A stretch of 64,000 bases of DNA from Chryseobacterium panacisoli (GCF_008274625.1 NZ_VTRU01000003.1:1-64000); one strand, 5' to 3'; shown: positions 27,032 to 36,107, numbered from the stretch's first letter. The notes: generated by a model not told the origin, from the sequence alone. Numbers and translations are program-made.

Positions 27032-27994
27032 ATGGACTTATTCAACAGAACAGGTAAAATGGCATTAGGAAGTAGACTTCGTTTGCTGACAGCAAAGGTA
27101 ACCGACGATGCTTCTAAAATTTATGAGCTGTATAATGTAGAAAACTTTTCTCCAAAATGGTTTCCTGTATTTTTTGTTTTGCATGAAGAAAGCAATCAAA
27201 CCATTACTGAAATCGCTGAACAAATTGGACACTCTCAACCTTCAGTAACAAAAATTATCAAGGAAATGCTGAAGGCAGGATTGGTTGAGGATAATCTTAA
27301 ATCAAGTGATAAGAGAAGAAATATAGTAGGCTTAACAGCGAAAGGAAAACAGCTCGCAGAGAGAATGGTAACAGTACAATGTGCAGATATAGATCTTGCT
27401 ATTGATGGGATTATTGAAGAGGCTACCCACAATCTTTGGGAAGCGCTTGCCGAGTGGGAGCACCTTTTTGAACAGAAATCTTTGCTTTCAAGAGTAAAAG
27501 AACAGAAGAAAGCACGGGAGAGCAAAAATGTAAAAATTGTTGATTATGAACCGAAATATCAGTCTGCATTCAAAGCACTCAACGAAGAGTGGATCTCTAC
27601 TTATTTTGTAATGGAAGATGCCGACTATAAAGCATTGGATAACCCCGAAGAATATATTTTAAATAAAGGAGGAAAAATACTTGTCGCACTCTATAATGAT
27701 GAACCTCTAGGGGTCTGTGCTCTTATCAAAATGGATGATCCTGATTATGATTTTGAGCTGGCAAAAATGGCTGTATCTCCCAGAGCCCAAGGAAAGAATT
27801 TAGGCTGGCTGCTGGGACAGGCTATCATCAGCAAAGCAAAAGAAGCCGGAGCATCAAAAATATATCTTGAAAGTAATACCATACTGAAACCCGCTATTAA
27901 TCTGTATTACAAACTGGGGTTCAAGAAAGTATCCGGACGTTTAACACCTTATCAGCGTTGTAATATTCAAATGGAACTAGATATAAAAAATTAA
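27032..27994 (+). CDS. MarR-GNAT fusion: HTH regulator and N-acetyltransferase
   Basis: A 320-residue fusion. Residues ~1-145 are a MarR winged helix (QTITEIAEQIGHSQPSVTKI, then a DKRRN wing). Residues ~170-320 are a GNAT acetyltransferase with the acetyl-CoA loop region SPRAQGKNLGWLLGQAI and YYKLGFKKV. Such fusions occur widely; they are thought to regulate and acetylate linked metabolites. It lies 15 bases after panB and 4 bases before the DUF2000 gene. The palindrome upstream of panB is its likely operator. Confidence 0.92.
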   Translation: MDLFNRTGKMALGSRLRLLTAKVTDDASKIYELYNVENFSPKWFPVFFVLHEESNQTITEIAEQIGHSQPSVTKIIKEMLKAGLVEDNLKSSDKRRNIVGLTAKGKQLAERMVTVQCADIDLAIDGIIEEATHNLWEALAEWEHLFEQKSLLSRVKEQKKARESKNVKIVDYEPKYQSAFKALNEEWISTYFVMEDADYKALDNPEEYILNKGGKILVALYNDEPLGVCALIKMDDPDYDFELAKMAVSPRAQGKNLGWLLGQAIISKAKEAGASKIYLESNTILKPAINLYYKLGFKKVSGRLTPYQRCNIQMELDIKN

Positions 27995-27998
27995 AAAT

Positions 27999-28409
27999 AT
28001 GTACGATAAAAAAGTAGCCGTTGTTATCAAAGACGACCTGTTGCCATGGCAAAAGCTTAATGTTGTTTCTTTTCTGGCCGGAAGTATTGCCATTGAATTT
28101 CCGGAAACCCACGGTAATAAATTCGTGACGGCTGACCATGAAGAATTCCTGGCTTTTATAAAGCATCCTACCCTTGTCTATAAAGCAGACAGTACAGAAA
28201 AAATTCAAAGAGCATTCCGCCGGTCAAAAGACCGTGAGCTGGCAATCGGAATCTATACCCGACAGCTCTTTGATACAAGATCTGGTGAAGAAAATGTTTT
28301 AGAAATAGCAAAACATACTGCAGATAACCTGGATCTGGTAGGTATGATTGTATACGGAGAAAATAAAAAAGTTGATAAAGCTTTGGATGGACTAAAATTT
28401 CATGATTAA
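27999..28409 (+). CDS. DUF2000 family protein
   Basis: A 136-residue soluble protein with an alternating beta/alpha pattern (KVAVVIKDDLLPWQKLNVVS at the N-terminus, VGMIVYGENKKVDKAL near the C-terminus), matching my recollection of DUF2000, a peptidyl-tRNA-hydrolase-II-like fold often next to regulators or acetyltransferases. Function unknown. It overlaps the next gene by ATGATTAA, so it is translationally coupled to the thioesterase. Confidence 0.7.
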   Translation: MYDKKVAVVIKDDLLPWQKLNVVSFLAGSIAIEFPETHGNKFVTADHEEFLAFIKHPTLVYKADSTEKIQRAFRRSKDRELAIGIYTRQLFDTRSGEENVLEIAKHTADNLDLVGMIVYGENKKVDKALDGLKFHD

Positions 28410-28824
28410 AAAACCAATCATTATGTACGACAGAATAAAAAACAGCTTCGACAAGCAGGGAATTATGAAAACAATAGGCGCTTGTCTGGAAGACGTTCAA
28501 CAGGGAGAAGTGAAAATTACCTGTAAATTTTCGGAAAACCTGACACAGCACAACGGCTTTTTCCACGCAGGCGTTCTGACAACGATTGTAGACAGTGCCT
28601 GCGGATATGCAGCTCTGACAACAATGCCCGAAAATTCTAATGTACTGACAGTAGAATTCAAAGTTAATTTTATGAAACCTGCCAATACAGATAAGCTCGT
28701 TGCCATTGGAAAAGTTCTAAACGCAGGAAGAACACTTACCATTTGCGAAGGCTATGTCTATGATCAAAAAGAAGAAAAACTCATTGCAAAAATGACAGCA
28801 ACTATGATTGCCATACCTTCATAA
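28402..28824 (+). CDS. PaaI-type hotdog thioesterase
   Basis: A 140-residue single hotdog-domain protein. The motif HNGFFHAGVLTTIVDSACGYAA (47-68) carries the HGG-like region and the helix-borne Asp of PaaI thioesterases, which hydrolyse aromatic or acyl-CoA thioesters. The ATG at 28402 overlaps the DUF2000 stop by 8 bases; an alternative ATG lies at 28423 (MYDRIKNS). Last gene of the panB operon; a possible CoA-thioester link with PanB is inference. Confidence 0.88.
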   Translation: MIKKPIIMYDRIKNSFDKQGIMKTIGACLEDVQQGEVKITCKFSENLTQHNGFFHAGVLTTIVDSACGYAALTTMPENSNVLTVEFKVNFMKPANTDKLVAIGKVLNAGRTLTICEGYVYDQKEEKLIAKMTATMIAIPS

Positions 28825-28851
28825 AACCGATTTTTCTCCGGTCACCCTCTT

Positions 28852-28875
28852 ATGCACAAATTTTTATTTGTGCAT
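28852..28875 (+). terminator. Terminator of the panB operon
   Basis: 10-bp stem ATGCACAAAT/ATTTGTGCAT with a TTTT loop, followed by TTT, 27 bases after the thioesterase stop. Confidence 0.65.
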
Positions 28876-29121
28876 TTTCAATGTAAATCTATGATATAGA
28901 ACGTTTTTATAACTTATAACAACCATAAGCTTATATATTAATTCCATATCACCATCATTAGTTTTTTCTATTTCTCATAAGGAATCTTGAAGTGATAATT
29001 TCCTAACTTTTCAGTTTGAAACAAAGTAAAGGAATACAGAATACTTCAGACAGTTTTATTGTATAATACACTGAAATATTCAAAATTCAAAAGCCATAAC
29101 AGCAAACAGATTCATCATCTT

Positions 29122-30261
29122 ATGACAGATAAAAATTTTAATCCTCAGAAAGGTTTTATATTCAGCAAACATGTACCGGAGGAATTATCACATTTTGACA
29201 GGGTCTTTGATGTTTTCAAAGATTTGCTTACCCATACCTCCGGAGATCTTGAGGAAGCCTTTGAGTGGCTTGATATGCTTGATAAGGAATATGATATCTT
29301 CAACGAGGAATATACCCTTCAGGATTTTGAGGAAGATCTGAAAAAACGTGGGTATATTAAAGAAGAAGACCCTGAAGAAGGCAATACCGGAAGTGGAAAA
29401 GGTAAAAATATATTAACCCCAAAGCTGGAAGCAGCCCTCCGTGAATATGCTTTAGATCAGATTTTCGGAAAACTGAAGAAGAACGGAGCAGGAAATCACC
29501 GTACCAGTAAAACAGGAATCGGTGACGAACGCGATGGTGAAAACCGCTCCTTTCAATATGGAGATGATCTTACAGCCGTAAATATGACTGAAAGCTTAAA
29601 AAATGCACAGATCAATAACGGAATTTCAGATCTGCGCCTTACAGAAGACGACCTCATTGTAGAAGAAACCAAACACAAGGCACAAATGAGTACCGTCCTC
29701 ATGATAGACATCAGCCACTCCATGATCTTATATGGTGAAGACCGTATTACACCAGCGAAAAAGGTTGCCATGGCACTTGTAGAACTTATTAAACGGAAAT
29801 ACCCCAAAGATTCCATTGATATCATTGTTTTTGGAAATGAAGCATGGCCAATCAAGATCAAAGATCTGCCCTATTTAAAAGTAGGCCCATATCATACCAA
29901 TACGGTAGCCGGTCTGGAACTGGCAATGGATATTCTCCGCAGAAAAAGAAATACCAACAAACAGATTTTCATGATCACTGACGGGAAACCTAGCTGCATT
30001 CAGCTGCCTAGTGGTGAGTTTTATATGAACAGTTTTGGTTTGGATGAAAAGATCGTCACCCAATGCCTCAACAGAGCAGCACAGGCCAGAAAACTGAAAA
30101 TCCCCATCACTACTTTCATGATTGCCCAAGATCCATATCTGCGTCAGTTTGTAGAAGAGTTTACAGCTCAGAACAAAGGAAAGGCATTTCTGACAGGGCT
30201 ATCAGGTTTAGGACAAATGATCTTCGAGGATTACGAAAAAAACAGAATAAGAAGGATATAG
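29122..30261 (+). CDS. VWA domain-containing protein
   Basis: A 379-residue soluble protein. The N-terminal ~180 residues are charged and helical. The C-terminal von Willebrand factor A domain has the metal-binding MIDAS motif DISHS (D196, S198, S200; MIDISHSMILYG) and the second strand IIVFGNEAWPIK. The next gene encodes an AAA+ ATPase, so the pair resembles MoxR/chelatase-type ATPase-VWA chaperone modules that insert cofactors or remodel complexes. I start at 29122 (MTDKNFNPQKG), dropping a 21-residue polar extension. Confidence 0.85.
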   Translation: MTDKNFNPQKGFIFSKHVPEELSHFDRVFDVFKDLLTHTSGDLEEAFEWLDMLDKEYDIFNEEYTLQDFEEDLKKRGYIKEEDPEEGNTGSGKGKNILTPKLEAALREYALDQIFGKLKKNGAGNHRTSKTGIGDERDGENRSFQYGDDLTAVNMTESLKNAQINNGISDLRLTEDDLIVEETKHKAQMSTVLMIDISHSMILYGEDRITPAKKVAMALVELIKRKYPKDSIDIIVFGNEAWPIKIKDLPYLKVGPYHTNTVAGLELAMDILRRKRNTNKQIFMITDGKPSCIQLPSGEFYMNSFGLDEKIVTQCLNRAAQARKLKIPITTFMIAQDPYLRQFVEEFTAQNKGKAFLTGLSGLGQMIFEDYEKNRIRRI

Positions 30262-30330
30262 AGGTCGGATTTCAGACTTCATCAAAGCAGTAAAATAAAA
30301 ATCTTACCAGATAATTAGCAGTACAAGAAA

Positions 30331-31785
30331 ATGAAAAACGATATTACATTCAAAGAATTAAAAGACTCCGGTTATACCCATAAAACGATCAATGAGGAAA
30401 TCCAGGCAAACCTGATTGCCAGGATTAAAGCTAAAGAACCCGTATTTGAAGGGCTATGGGGCTATGAAGACATTGTGGTTCCCCAATTGAAGAAAGCCAT
30501 TCTTGCCGGTCACCACATCAATTTGTTGGGTTTACGCGGTCAGGCAAAAACAAAAATTGCAAGAAGCATGGTCAATCTGTTGGATGAATATATGCCTATT
30601 GTAAAAGGGTCAGAAATCAATGACAGTCCGTTTCATCCGATTTCAAAATTTGCCAGAGATCTCATTGCAGAGCAGGGTGATGAAACTCCAATTTCGTGGG
30701 TACACCGCTCTCACCGTTTCTATGAAAAACTGGCTACTCCCGATGTGAATGTTGCTGATTTAATTGGCGATATAGATCCCATTAAAGCGGCTACTTTAAA
30801 ACTTCCTTATTCCGATGAACGTGTTTTACATTACGGAATGATTCCGCGTGCTAACCGTTCTATTTTTGTTTTAAATGAACTGCCGGATTTACAGGCACGC
30901 ATCCAGGTTTCCCTGTTTAATATTTTGCAGGAAGGTGATATTCAGATCCGCGGATTTCAACTGAGAATGCCTCTTGATATTCAGTTCGTTTTCACAGCCA
31001 ATCCGGAAGACTATACCAACAGAGGAAGTATTGTAACTCCATTAAAAGACAGAATCGGGTCTCAGATCTTCACCCATTATCCAAAAACAATTGCCCTTGC
31101 CCGCCAGATCACAGAACAGGAAGCATTGATTTCTGCTGAAGATAAAGCACAGATCCAGATTCCTGACCTGGCGAAAGATCTTTTGGAGGAAGTAGCTTTT
31201 GCAGCCCGCATCAGTGAATATGTAGATGCAAAAAGCGGTGTGAGTGCACGTCTGACCATCAGCGCCATGGAGAATTTAATCGCAGCCGCTAAATTACGTT
31301 TGATTGAATCCGGAGCTGAGCGAACCACTGTCCGCCTGCTTGATTTCATGTCTATTATTCCCTCTATCACAGGAAAAATTGAGCTGGTCTATGAAGGAGA
31401 ACAGGAAGGTGCAGATTATGTTGCCAAAATATTGATTGACAAAGCGGTGATGGCCCAATTTGAAAGTCTGTTCCCACGTATCTCCAAACTTGAAAAAGAA
31501 GGGATCAAAACTCCTTATACCGACCTCATCAGATGGTTCAATAAAAATCATCTGGAGCTTAATTATAATGATACCGATGAAGAGTTTTATGCTAAACTCG
31601 ATAAGATAGCTCCTCTCACTGCTGTAGTGGAAGAAAATACATCTGAACTGAGTCCGGAAGATCAGAATTTCTGCAAAGAATTGGTATTATGGGCATTGAC
31701 TATCAGTAATAAAATTGATAAGTCTGAAAGTCAGAATGCCTTTACTTTTGATTCACCAGGTATCGGTCAGTTTCTGCGTAATTAA
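30331..31785 (+). CDS. AAA+ ATPase, Mg-chelatase subunit I/MoxR-like
   Basis: A 484-residue AAA+ protein following the VWA gene. The P-loop reads GLRGQAKT (67-74): Lys73 and Thr74 are kept but the glycine before Lys is Ala. The Walker B strand reads SIFVLNELPDL (N182, E183), with Asn where Asp is usual. Chelatase-like motifs follow (FTANPEDYTNRGSIVTPLKD, the sensor region). The N-terminal ~40 and C-terminal ~180 residues are helical. Partner of the VWA protein; client unknown. The relaxed Walker residues recur in this family, so inactivity should not be assumed. Confidence 0.87.
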   Translation: MKNDITFKELKDSGYTHKTINEEIQANLIARIKAKEPVFEGLWGYEDIVVPQLKKAILAGHHINLLGLRGQAKTKIARSMVNLLDEYMPIVKGSEINDSPFHPISKFARDLIAEQGDETPISWVHRSHRFYEKLATPDVNVADLIGDIDPIKAATLKLPYSDERVLHYGMIPRANRSIFVLNELPDLQARIQVSLFNILQEGDIQIRGFQLRMPLDIQFVFTANPEDYTNRGSIVTPLKDRIGSQIFTHYPKTIALARQITEQEALISAEDKAQIQIPDLAKDLLEEVAFAARISEYVDAKSGVSARLTISAMENLIAAAKLRLIESGAERTTVRLLDFMSIIPSITGKIELVYEGEQEGADYVAKILIDKAVMAQFESLFPRISKLEKEGIKTPYTDLIRWFNKNHLELNYNDTDEEFYAKLDKIAPLTAVVEENTSELSPEDQNFCKELVLWALTISNKIDKSESQNAFTFDSPGIGQFLRN

Positions 31786-31812
31786 AATCAATATCTTACA
31801 GATTAAACATAA

Positions 31813-31846
31813 AAAACCTTCAGATCAGTTCTGAAGGTTTTTTTAT
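31813..31846 (+). terminator. Terminator of the VWA/AAA operon
   Basis: 12-bp stem AAAACCTTCAGA/TCTGAAGGTTTT with a TCAGT loop and a T-rich tail. Confidence 0.85.
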
Positions 31847-31942
31847 TTGTTTCTGCGAGAATTTGTCCTAATCCTTGTCAAGAGTCAGGAACAGGAATTA
31901 AAAAGCCTCATAAATTGATTCTCAATCAGATTATTTTAGCCT

Positions 31943-32350
31943 CTATACCATATTATCATTTTTAAGTATAGCAGCTCCAAAAGGATTGTCGACCAGCCAT
32001 AACCACTCCCCTTCATCATTTCTTTTCATAATGCACGAAGTATGACCAGTCATGTGTATCAAATGTCCATCAGGAGCAGTTCCCGTCATTTCCCATTGAT
32101 CAAGCCACATCGCAAGATCATTCACAACAGTTACATGTGGAGCTTCTCCTTGTATATCCAGCCTTAATCTGCAGATCTCATTCATTGCCAGACTTATTTG
32201 TTCCAGTCCTCTCAGCTCTCTCCCATCTCTGCCAATGTAGACAGCTTCAGGATGAAAACAGCTTAATGCTCCTGCTGCATCTCCATTTTTTATACAGTGA
32301 CGGAAATAGGCTACTGCCCCTTCTTCTGTTTGTCTGTTAAAGTCCTGCAT
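31943..32350 (-). CDS. NTF2-like/SnoaL-type small protein
   Basis: A 135-residue cone-shaped NTF2-like fold protein (GAVAYFRHCIKNGDAAGALSC; LGRDG-like turn AVYIGRDGRELRG; WLDQWEMTGTAPDGHLIHMT). The fold serves as an enzyme, scaffold or ligand-binding pocket, and the function is not predictable here. Its ATG directly follows the stop codon of the upstream small membrane protein (TAAATG), so they form one operon. Confidence 0.75.
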   Translation of the reverse strand: MQDFNRQTEEGAVAYFRHCIKNGDAAGALSCFHPEAVYIGRDGRELRGLEQISLAMNEICRLRLDIQGEAPHVTVVNDLAMWLDQWEMTGTAPDGHLIHMTGHTSCIMKRNDEGEWLWLVDNPFGAAILKNDNMV

Positions 32351-32599
32351 TTATTTCAGATTTCTGGAGTTTAATTCTTCTTCTAATTGTTTCTTATTTT
32401 TATTCCAGCGACTAACAATAGAACCTACAAAAAATAATGGCAAAACTGTCAGAAATCCGAAACCGCCAGTTATGGTACTATAAATCGAAATACCTACCAT
32501 TACTCCCAGGAGTACAGCATTGAGAATGTTATTGGATTTGATTTCTTTTTTCTTTTCTAATAATTCATGGTCGGTTAATTGTGATAATTCTTTTTCCAT
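32351..32599 (-). CDS. Small membrane protein of unknown function
   Basis: An 82-residue protein: a charged N-terminus (MEKELSQLTDHELLEKKKEI), two hydrophobic helices (residues ~26-43 and ~47-63) and a basic C-terminal tail. I do not recognise a family. It abuts the NTF2-like gene with no spacer. Confidence 0.7.
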   Translation of the reverse strand: MEKELSQLTDHELLEKKKEIKSNNILNAVLLGVMVGISIYSTITGGFGFLTVLPLFFVGSIVSRWNKNKKQLEEELNSRNLK

Positions 32600-32767
32600 A
32601 GCTCATTTCAAGTTTTTTGGTTGGTTTTTGGTTTTTAAAATAACAAAAATTATTGTTCTGAAATTTATTTTTACCGAAAGCTAAAATACAATATTGCCAA
32701 GACATTTTTTTATTTCTTTTATTTGTAATTTATTTCAAGCTGTCTATTTCTGAAAATTTCAAAACTT

Positions 32768-33592
32768 ATGGAAGACAACCTGAATTCTATTTACAGAGTC
32801 ATCAATTTCATGGAAAAGAATTATGATCGGCCTGTTTCTGTAAAGGAACTGGAAGATATTTCACATTATTCTTACCGGAATATCCAGCGTATTTTTAAGT
32901 ATAGCTGCGGAGAAACAATAGGTGCCTTTCAGCAAAGATTAAAGGTTGAAAATGCCTATAAGCGGATTCTTTATACCCAGGAAAACCTTACGTCCATTGC
33001 CATTGAAGTAGGTTTTGCCAATATCGCTTCTTTTTCCAAGGCTTTCAAACAGCATTTCGGGATTTCTCCAAAAGCAGCGAGATTAAGTAAAGAAAAGCTT
33101 TTGTGTGAAGACGAGATCACTCCGATAACATCTGATGAACTGCTGGAACCAGAAATTGTCTATCTCAAATCACTGCAGGTATATTATCAGAGTATTAAAA
33201 CCTTTTATAACAATGAAGAAATTGAAGTATTGTGGGAAAAATTCATGGAAAATAAATTTCCTGATGCCGGAACAGAATATTTTGGCGTAATAGCAGATGA
33301 GCCGTTGATTAAAACTGAAATCAGCTGCCGGTATGATTCATGTGCTTCTGTACAATCTTTCAACAAAAAACTGCCTTCAAAAACAATATTCGGAGGTAAA
33401 TATGCCCGTTTCATCCATACAGGAAGTTATGAAACTATAGACGAAACGTACACTAAAATCTATTCCCGCTGGATTTTTAATTCCGGTCTTGAATTTTCAC
33501 ACGCTCCTATCATAGAACAATATAAAAGACATGCTGACAATGAAGATAACCAGGAAAATCATTTAACTTATATTTTACTGCCTTTGAAATAA
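32768..33592 (+). CDS. AraC-family regulator with GyrI-like effector domain
   Basis: A 274-residue regulator. The AraC helix-turn-helix is N-terminal (residues ~8-108, RPVSVKELEDISHYSYRNIQ and LTSIAIEVGFANIASFSKAF). Residues ~120-274 form a GyrI-like/Rob-type ligand domain (EYFGVIADEP; GGKYARFIHTGSYETIDETY). Relatives respond to hydrophobic drugs or oxidants. No neighbour is an obvious target. Confidence 0.9.
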   Translation: MEDNLNSIYRVINFMEKNYDRPVSVKELEDISHYSYRNIQRIFKYSCGETIGAFQQRLKVENAYKRILYTQENLTSIAIEVGFANIASFSKAFKQHFGISPKAARLSKEKLLCEDEITPITSDELLEPEIVYLKSLQVYYQSIKTFYNNEEIEVLWEKFMENKFPDAGTEYFGVIADEPLIKTEISCRYDSCASVQSFNKKLPSKTIFGGKYARFIHTGSYETIDETYTKIYSRWIFNSGLEFSHAPIIEQYKRHADNEDNQENHLTYILLPLK

Positions 33593-33661
33593 ATTGTCAA
33601 TTTGGGACAAGTTTTCACATTTTTATCGATCTAATTTTGCCCTGTTAAAAATCAACCAATT

Positions 33662-34783
33662 ATGCAAAAAAAGAAAATCATGTCCCTGCTATTACCAGCT
33701 ATTTTACTTTCCTGTTCTCAGACAGAAGTACCAGAGCCTCCGGAGGTAACAAATGCCGGTACTGTTATTTACAAGATGCCGGAAGAATCTGCAGCCCATG
33801 AAGGAACCTGGCTTCAATGGCCACATCAGTATCAATATGGAATCACCTACCGTAACCGACTGGATGCAACCTGGGTAGCGATGACCAAAGAACTGGTACA
33901 AAGTGAAAAAGTTCATATCATTGCTTACGATAATATAGAGAAAAACCGTATCACAGACTTATTAAACAGTGCAGGAGTCCCCCTTACCAATATCAATTTC
34001 AAACTTTATCAGACAGATGATTTCTGGATTAGAGATAACGGTCCTATTTATGTAAAAGATCAAAACGGACAGTTATTCATTCAGGATTGGGGATTTAACG
34101 GCTGGGGCAGCAAAGCTGATTACAGCAAATGCAATGCAATTCCATCTAAAATAGCAGCAGATACCAATATCCCGAAAATCAATCTCAATTCTGTGATGGT
34201 CAATGAGGGCGGAAGTGTGGAAATTGACGGAAACGGAGTATTAATGGCCTGTAAAAGTTCCATCCTTAATAACAATAGAAATCCGGGGATGACACAACAG
34301 CAGGCAGAAGCTATATTTACCAAAAACTTAGGGGTAACTAAATTTATCTGGCTAAATGGAAAAGCAGGTCTTGATATCACCGATATGCATATTGACGGTT
34401 TTGCCAGATTTGCCAATTCGTCTACCATTATCACAATGAATCCTGATGATCTGAACTATTGGCAGGTTCCTGACAGCGACATTGATAAATTATATGATGC
34501 TACCACAAAAAGCGGGTCTCCTTATAATTTTGTAAAAGTACCTTTAACAAGGAATGATGTGATAACCACTTACGGAAAAAATGTAGGCCGTGCTTCTTAC
34601 ATCAACTATTATATTGCAAATAACCGCGTATTGGTTCCTAATTATAATGATCCGAATGATGCCGTTGCCAACAATATCATCCAACAGCTGTATCCCGGTA
34701 AACAGGTTGTTGGAATAGACTGCCGTAATTTATTTGCCAATGGCGGAATGGTACATTGTGTAACGCAGCAGCAGCCACAATAA
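33662..34783 (+). CDS. Peptidylarginine/agmatine deiminase-family lipoprotein
   Basis: A 373-residue exported member of the PAD_porph/agmatine deiminase family. The signal ends in a lipobox AILLSC (C18). Guanidino-group motifs are WLQWPHQ, DDFWIRDNGP, NEGGSVEIDGNG, TDMHIDGFARF and the C-terminal catalytic NGGMVHCVTQQQP (C366). Family members convert agmatine to N-carbamoylputrescine or protein arginine to citrulline. Envelope location is unlike cytosolic agmatine deiminase and resembles the secreted Porphyromonas enzyme. TAATTTTG at 33632-33639 is a promoter -7 match. A strong terminator follows. Confidence 0.9.
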   Translation: MQKKKIMSLLLPAILLSCSQTEVPEPPEVTNAGTVIYKMPEESAAHEGTWLQWPHQYQYGITYRNRLDATWVAMTKELVQSEKVHIIAYDNIEKNRITDLLNSAGVPLTNINFKLYQTDDFWIRDNGPIYVKDQNGQLFIQDWGFNGWGSKADYSKCNAIPSKIAADTNIPKINLNSVMVNEGGSVEIDGNGVLMACKSSILNNNRNPGMTQQQAEAIFTKNLGVTKFIWLNGKAGLDITDMHIDGFARFANSSTIITMNPDDLNYWQVPDSDIDKLYDATTKSGSPYNFVKVPLTRNDVITTYGKNVGRASYINYYIANNRVLVPNYNDPNDAVANNIIQQLYPGKQVVGIDCRNLFANGGMVHCVTQQQPQ

Positions 34784-34796
34784 AACAAATACTTCC

Positions 34797-34838
34797 AATA
34801 GATAAAGTCTGCTGATTGTTCTGCAGACTTTATCTATT
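34797..34838 (+). terminator. Terminator of the deiminase gene
   Basis: A perfect 16-bp stem AATAGATAAAGTCTGC/GCAGACTTTATCTATT with a 10-base loop. Confidence 0.8.
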
Positions 34839-34983
34839 TATATACAAAATATTGTTTACTCAGATTTTTAAATACTTAACCTCATTATGCCCTATTTGTT
34901 ATTACAACTGAAAGGCATTCGCCAAAAAATAGCGTAAATTTGCCATGTCATCTCATAAAATGATGGTTTCCAGTGTAAGTATT

Positions 34984-35928
34984 ATGAAAAAAACAGCAGT
35001 TTCTTTATTGGCCCTTCTTCTGAATATTGTTTGCAATGCACAAAATTTTGATGTGATTCCCTTAGGGATCTATGGCGGTGAGCAGGAAGACAATTTATCA
35101 GCCTATCTGGTAGGCGCTCCGAAAGACAATGCATTTCTCTGCCTTGATGCCGGCACTGTAAATGCAGGAATACGAAAAGCAATTGAACTGAAAAGCCTTG
35201 AAGGATCAGCAGAAACAGTTTTAAAAGATCAGATAAAAGGATATTTTGTATCCCATGGTCATTTAGACCACTTATCAGGCCTTATTATCAATTCTCCGGC
35301 TGACTCTAAAAAAGATATTTTCGCTATCGCTCCGGTGATTCAGATTTTGCAGAATCATTATTTTATCACAGATACCTGGATCAATTTTGCTGATCAGGGA
35401 CAAAAACCGATCCTTGGAAAATACCACTATAATGAACTTAAGGAAGGAACGGAAATTCCGGCTCCTAAAACACCTTTCTTTATTACCGGATATGAGCTGA
35501 GCCATGTAGCTCCCTATAAAAGCAGTGCAGCATTGGTAAGAAAAGATGATCATTACCTTCTTTATCTGGGTGACACGGGTGCTGACCGCATTGAAAAGTC
35601 TGACCGGCTTGATCACCTTTGGAACACTATCGCTCCTCTTGTTAAAAAAAGACAGTTAAACACCATATTAATTGAAGTTTCTTTCCCAAACAGTCAGCCT
35701 GAACATCTGCTGTTCGGACACCTTACTCCTAATCTTTTGACTGAAGAACTAAGCAAACTGAAAGAAAAAACAGGACAAAGCAGCCTTGAAGGACTCAGTA
35801 TTGTAGTTACTCATAGAAAACCAACAGGTGATAACCCTGAACTTATCAAAAAGGAACTCTTGAAAAACAATCCTCTGAAAGTAAATTATATTTTCCCGGA
35901 ACAAGGCAAAAAGATTAGTTTACCATAA
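34984..35928 (+). CDS. Exported class II 3',5'-cyclic-nucleotide phosphodiesterase-like protein
   Basis: A 314-residue protein with a signal peptide (MKKTAVSLLALLLNIVCNAQ) and a metallo-beta-lactamase-type fold of the PDEase_II family. The metal motif is HGHLDH (91-96), with FFITGYELSHVAPYK, YLLYLGDTGAD and FGHLTPNLL as further family motifs. Class II enzymes hydrolyse cAMP/cGMP; a secreted form would act on periplasmic or external nucleotides. The start at 34984 places the signal peptide first, 49 bases after a TAAATTTG -7 element (34935-34942). Confidence 0.85.
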   Translation: MKKTAVSLLALLLNIVCNAQNFDVIPLGIYGGEQEDNLSAYLVGAPKDNAFLCLDAGTVNAGIRKAIELKSLEGSAETVLKDQIKGYFVSHGHLDHLSGLIINSPADSKKDIFAIAPVIQILQNHYFITDTWINFADQGQKPILGKYHYNELKEGTEIPAPKTPFFITGYELSHVAPYKSSAALVRKDDHYLLYLGDTGADRIEKSDRLDHLWNTIAPLVKKRQLNTILIEVSFPNSQPEHLLFGHLTPNLLTEELSKLKEKTGQSSLEGLSIVVTHRKPTGDNPELIKKELLKNNPLKVNYIFPEQGKKISLP

Positions 35929-35936
35929 AACAAATC

Positions 35937-35970
35937 AAAAGATGAAGCATATCTCTGTTTCATCTTTTTT
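35937..35970 (+). terminator. Terminator of the phosphodiesterase gene
   Basis: 10-bp stem AAAAGATGAA/TTCATCTTTT with a 12-base loop followed by TT. Confidence 0.75.
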
Positions 35971-36080
35971 ATTTTCGACATTACAACTTATCAATAATTT
36001 TAACTAAATACAAATCAGTTATTTAAAAACAAATCACTAAAATTAATTAAGGTTTTCATGTTTATCATATTTTAATATCG

Positions 36081-36096
36081 TAATATTGCAATATTA
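36081..36096 (+). promoter_or_regulatory. ArsR operator 1
   Basis: Perfect 16-base palindrome TAATATTGCAATATTA, preceded by TCG, 12 bases before the arsR ATG. An almost identical copy lies before the next gene (36464-36479). Two matching sites around an arsR gene argue for autoregulation. Confidence 0.7.
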
Positions 36097-36107
36097 AAAT
36101 AAAAATA

